NCBI GenBank assembly: GCA_046299555.1
Contig: JBKBHS010000003.1
Span: 124,001-188,000, forward strand
DNA length: 64,000 nt
From: CALKJP01 sp046299555
GTDB taxonomy: Bacteria; Bacteroidota; Bacteroidia; JACCXN01
Direction: 5' to 3'
Part shown: one piece after another, positions 62,097 to 64,000 of the stretch
How the letters are laid out: each line of letters starts with the position of its first letter
Position numbering within the stretch: position 1 is the first letter of the stretch
Notes under the pieces: model-generated
What the model was told of the DNA's origin: nothing
What the model saw: the letters and a program-made list of their open reading frames with translations, nothing else
Databases searched by the model: none
Position numbers and translations under genes: made by a program

Positions 62097-62195
62097 AAGT
62101 TTTTCTTTATTAGTTTTTCTATTTATAATCTCCTAATACCTCTTTAAAAGAGGGGAAAGGATATGTTAATTCAAATAATAATTTTTTCAAAAAAA

Positions 62196-63827
62196 CTAAT
62201 CTACATTATCGTGAAGAAATGAATTATTGGGTTTTATTTCGGTTTTCTTTTCTTCATTTTCAGATAAAGTATAACGCGAAACATTAGACTCTGATGAATG
62301 TGGTACATTATCTAATGTAACATTTCTTCTTTTATAAGCGGGCACATTTTCTAAATCGGCAATATTGGCCGTTTTTAAACGATAATTAAATTCTTTTAAA
62401 CGCATGGCTCTTTCTTTAGCTTTAAGCAATTGCTCGTTTTTTTCTATTTGAGATAATTGTTCTTCTTGCGATTGCTTAGCAATAGGAGTAGACTCTATTT
62501 TATCGTTTGAATTTACATTTGTATCACCTAAATCTAAAACATGAACTATTTTTTGCTCTTTATTTGTTTCTGAATTTTCAGATGGCGTTTCTTTTTTAAT
62601 TTCAAAATCAATAGTAGTATTAACCACTAACGGTTCATCAAATAATGAAAGCTCTTGGTCTATTTTGCTTTCTACTTTATCATTAGAAATAGGTTTTTCA
62701 ATAGTTTTTAAATAAGGTTCTTCAAAATTTTTATTTTGTTCAGGTAGGATATTTTTATTTACTTCTTCTAAGTTTTTATTCTCGTTTACACTTTCAATAT
62801 TCATATCAGTTGAAAGTGTATGAACTGTTTTTTGAGTATTTACATTTTCGTTTATACCTATATCGGTTTTTCCTGAAAATCCGGTGGCTATAATAGTTAC
62901 ATGAACTGTGTCACCTAATTCTTCGCGAACACCATAACCAATTTTAACATCAGCAGTATTACCTGTTGCTTCTTGAATTAAATCGGTTATTTCGCCAAAT
63001 TCATCCATAGTTAATTCATCGCTACCGGATGTAATATCAATTAATACATATCTTGCGCCACTTATATTATTATCGTTTAATAATGGTGAATTAAGGGCTT
63101 GCTCAACTGCAGCTATTGCTCTATTTTCTCCTTGTGCGGTTCCTGAACCCATTAAAGCAACCCCGCTATCCTTCATGGCAGTATGAACATCATTAAAATC
63201 AACATTCATGTGTTTGGTTAAGCTGATTAATTCAGCAATACTTTTAGCTGCATTGGATAATACATCATCAGCCTTACCAAATGAATTTGATATGCTAAGA
63301 TTACCATATATTTCGCGTAGCTTGTCGTTAGCAATTACCAACAAACAATCTACATTTTGCTTCATATTTTTAATGCCTTCTTCCGCTTGTTGACGTTTTC
63401 TTTTACCTTCAAATGCAAAAGGTAGTGTAACAATACCAACGGTAAGTATTCCCATTTCGCGACAAGCTTGTGCTACAATGGGTGCTGCTCCGGTTCCGGT
63501 ACCACCTCCCATACCTGCCGTAATAAACACCATTTTGGTACCTGATGATAAAATTTCTTTTATAGCTTCGATAGATTCAATGGCTGCATTTTTACCTACT
63601 TCAGGTATTGAGCCTGCTCCTAAGCCTTGAGTTAATGTTTGCCCTAGTTGGATTTTAATTGGTACTGGACTTATATCTAATGCTTGCTTATCGGTATTGC
63701 AGATTATAAAATCTACGCCCGAAATTCCTTGGCGATACATGTGGTTTACAGCATTACTTCCACCTCCGCCTACACCAATCACTTTTATGATTGATGATTT
63801 TTCTTTTGGTAATTCAAATTGAATCAT
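62196..63827 (-). CDS. ftsZ: Cell division protein FtsZ
   Basis: This 543-residue tubulin-like GTPase forms the division ring. Visible are the nucleotide loop VIGVGGGGSNAVNHM, the tubulin signature GMGGGTGTGAAPIVAQ, GILTVGIVTLPFAFEGKRK, and the T7 loop NVDFNDVHTAMKDSG. The core ends near residue 325. A long, low-complexity Glu/Asn/Lys-rich linker (about 325-490) precedes a conserved-looking tail (ADLENVPAYKRRNVTLDNVP). The tail makes it longer than E. coli FtsZ (383), as is common in this phylum. It follows the ftsA end by 61 bp. Confidence 0.97.
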   Translation of the reverse strand: MIQFELPKEKSSIIKVIGVGGGGSNAVNHMYRQGISGVDFIICNTDKQALDISPVPIKIQLGQTLTQGLGAGSIPEVGKNAAIESIEAIKEILSSGTKMVFITAGMGGGTGTGAAPIVAQACREMGILTVGIVTLPFAFEGKRKRQQAEEGIKNMKQNVDCLLVIANDKLREIYGNLSISNSFGKADDVLSNAAKSIAELISLTKHMNVDFNDVHTAMKDSGVALMGSGTAQGENRAIAAVEQALNSPLLNDNNISGARYVLIDITSGSDELTMDEFGEITDLIQEATGNTADVKIGYGVREELGDTVHVTIIATGFSGKTDIGINENVNTQKTVHTLSTDMNIESVNENKNLEEVNKNILPEQNKNFEEPYLKTIEKPISNDKVESKIDQELSLFDEPLVVNTTIDFEIKKETPSENSETNKEQKIVHVLDLGDTNVNSNDKIESTPIAKQSQEEQLSQIEKNEQLLKAKERAMRLKEFNYRLKTANIADLENVPAYKRRNVTLDNVPHSSESNVSRYTLSENEEKKTEIKPNNSFLHDNVD

Positions 63828-63877
63828 AATTTTTAAGTTTTAGGTTTGGTTTTTGGTTTGGTTATTTTTAATTTTTT

Positions 63878-63889
63878 ATGTTTAAACAT
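63878..63889. promoter_or_regulatory. Palindrome between ftsA and ftsZ
   Basis: ATGTTTAAACAT, extendable to TTTATGTTTAAACATTAA with one mismatch, overlaps the ftsA stop and lies about 51 bp upstream of the ftsZ ATG. It shares sequence with the palindromes at 43878 and 48284. Confidence 0.35.
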
Positions 63890-64000
63890 TAATTATTATC
63901 TTCTTCGAACCACTGTTTACTTTTATTAAAGAGATTATCAAAAAAATTTCCTCTTGTTTTTTTAGAGTGTGTGGTTACGGTACTTTTCTTTTTTTGTTTT
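63889..64000 (-). CDS. ftsA: Cell division protein FtsA (C-terminal end only)
   Basis: Only the last 36 codons are in the window. They encode a basic linker (KKKSTVTTHSKKTRGN) and the terminal amphipathic segment FFDNLFNKSKQWFEEDNN, stop at 63889-63891. A basic linker plus aromatic amphipathic helix is the FtsA membrane-targeting end, and position directly upstream of ftsZ supports it. Identity rests mainly on context because the catalytic body lies outside. Confidence 0.75.
   Translation of the reverse strand, partial: KQKKKSTVTTHSKKTRGNFFDNLFNKSKQWFEEDNN

Noticed and set aside
1..64000. Prophage, transposase, toxin-antitoxin or defence island
   Set aside because: No integrase, transposase, phage structural, restriction or toxin gene was recognised. 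The MORN protein shares repeats with YwqK-type proteins but has a signal peptide and no toxin neighbour.

Overview
The window is about 64 kb of AT-rich chromosome from a member of the Bacteroidota. Evidence: many secreted proteins ending in a type IX secretion system (T9SS) C-terminal sorting domain (YPNP motif near the start, Lys-rich end); promoter-like TAnnTTTG -7 boxes; the succinate dehydrogenase order C-A-B; and LytS/LytTR two-component systems whose kinases carry periplasmic beta-propellers. No phage, IS element, CRISPR array or rRNA operon was found. Apart from surface-protein genes and a few decayed or repeated pieces, most of the window is housekeeping sequence. A genus cannot be named from the sequence alone.

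Layout. 1-11011 (minus): a propeller-type LytS kinase and its LytTR regulator, followed on the same strand by three secreted proteins; the last is a giant modular protein that runs off the left edge. 11125-15447 (minus): a PIG-L family deacetylase, an overlapping 41-residue membrane protein and a sodium:solute symporter. 15541-17098: ssb, a UVR-motif protein and a zinc-ribbon protein that appears to start at ATA. 17266-20965 (minus): nucleotide-sugar genes (UDP-glucuronate decarboxylase, UDP-glucose dehydrogenase, DegT aminotransferase). 21069-23063 (plus): an outer-membrane protein and Kdo transferase. 23271-26092 (minus): a surface-protein operon whose last gene has an in-frame TAG, followed by a 7-bp tandem array. 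26288-30366 (minus): sdhCAB with a dead four-helix-bundle gene between sdhA and sdhB.

30422-46497 is mostly housekeeping: aminopeptidase P, ApaG, three tandem DUF1573 proteins, ValS, a MarR regulator with pirin, RidA, a MORN-repeat protein, MnmA, a lipoprotein, a subtilisin-like protease, AMP nucleosidase, HolA and an alpha/beta hydrolase. 46513-55730 (minus) is a second propeller-kinase/LytTR locus, again followed by T9SS cargo. Here two matching 21-bp-phased direct repeats lie upstream of the kinase and upstream of the large cargo gene. 55781-64000: tRNA-Gln, CvpA, CtpA-type protease, dCMP deaminase, dihydrouridine synthase, CPBP protease, a 3'-end relic of a T9SS gene, YqeY, FtsZ and the end of FtsA.

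The most interesting signals are: (1) the repeated architecture of sensor kinase, LytTR regulator and T9SS cargo with putative LytTR operators; (2) a duplicated module of T9SS C-terminus, heptamer array and common tail at 23.3 kb and 61.4 kb; (3) the AUA start exactly overlapping a stop codon; (4) the unannotated 41-residue membrane protein beside the symporter; (5) a MarR-type palindrome at marR and pirin that resembles palindromes elsewhere in the window.
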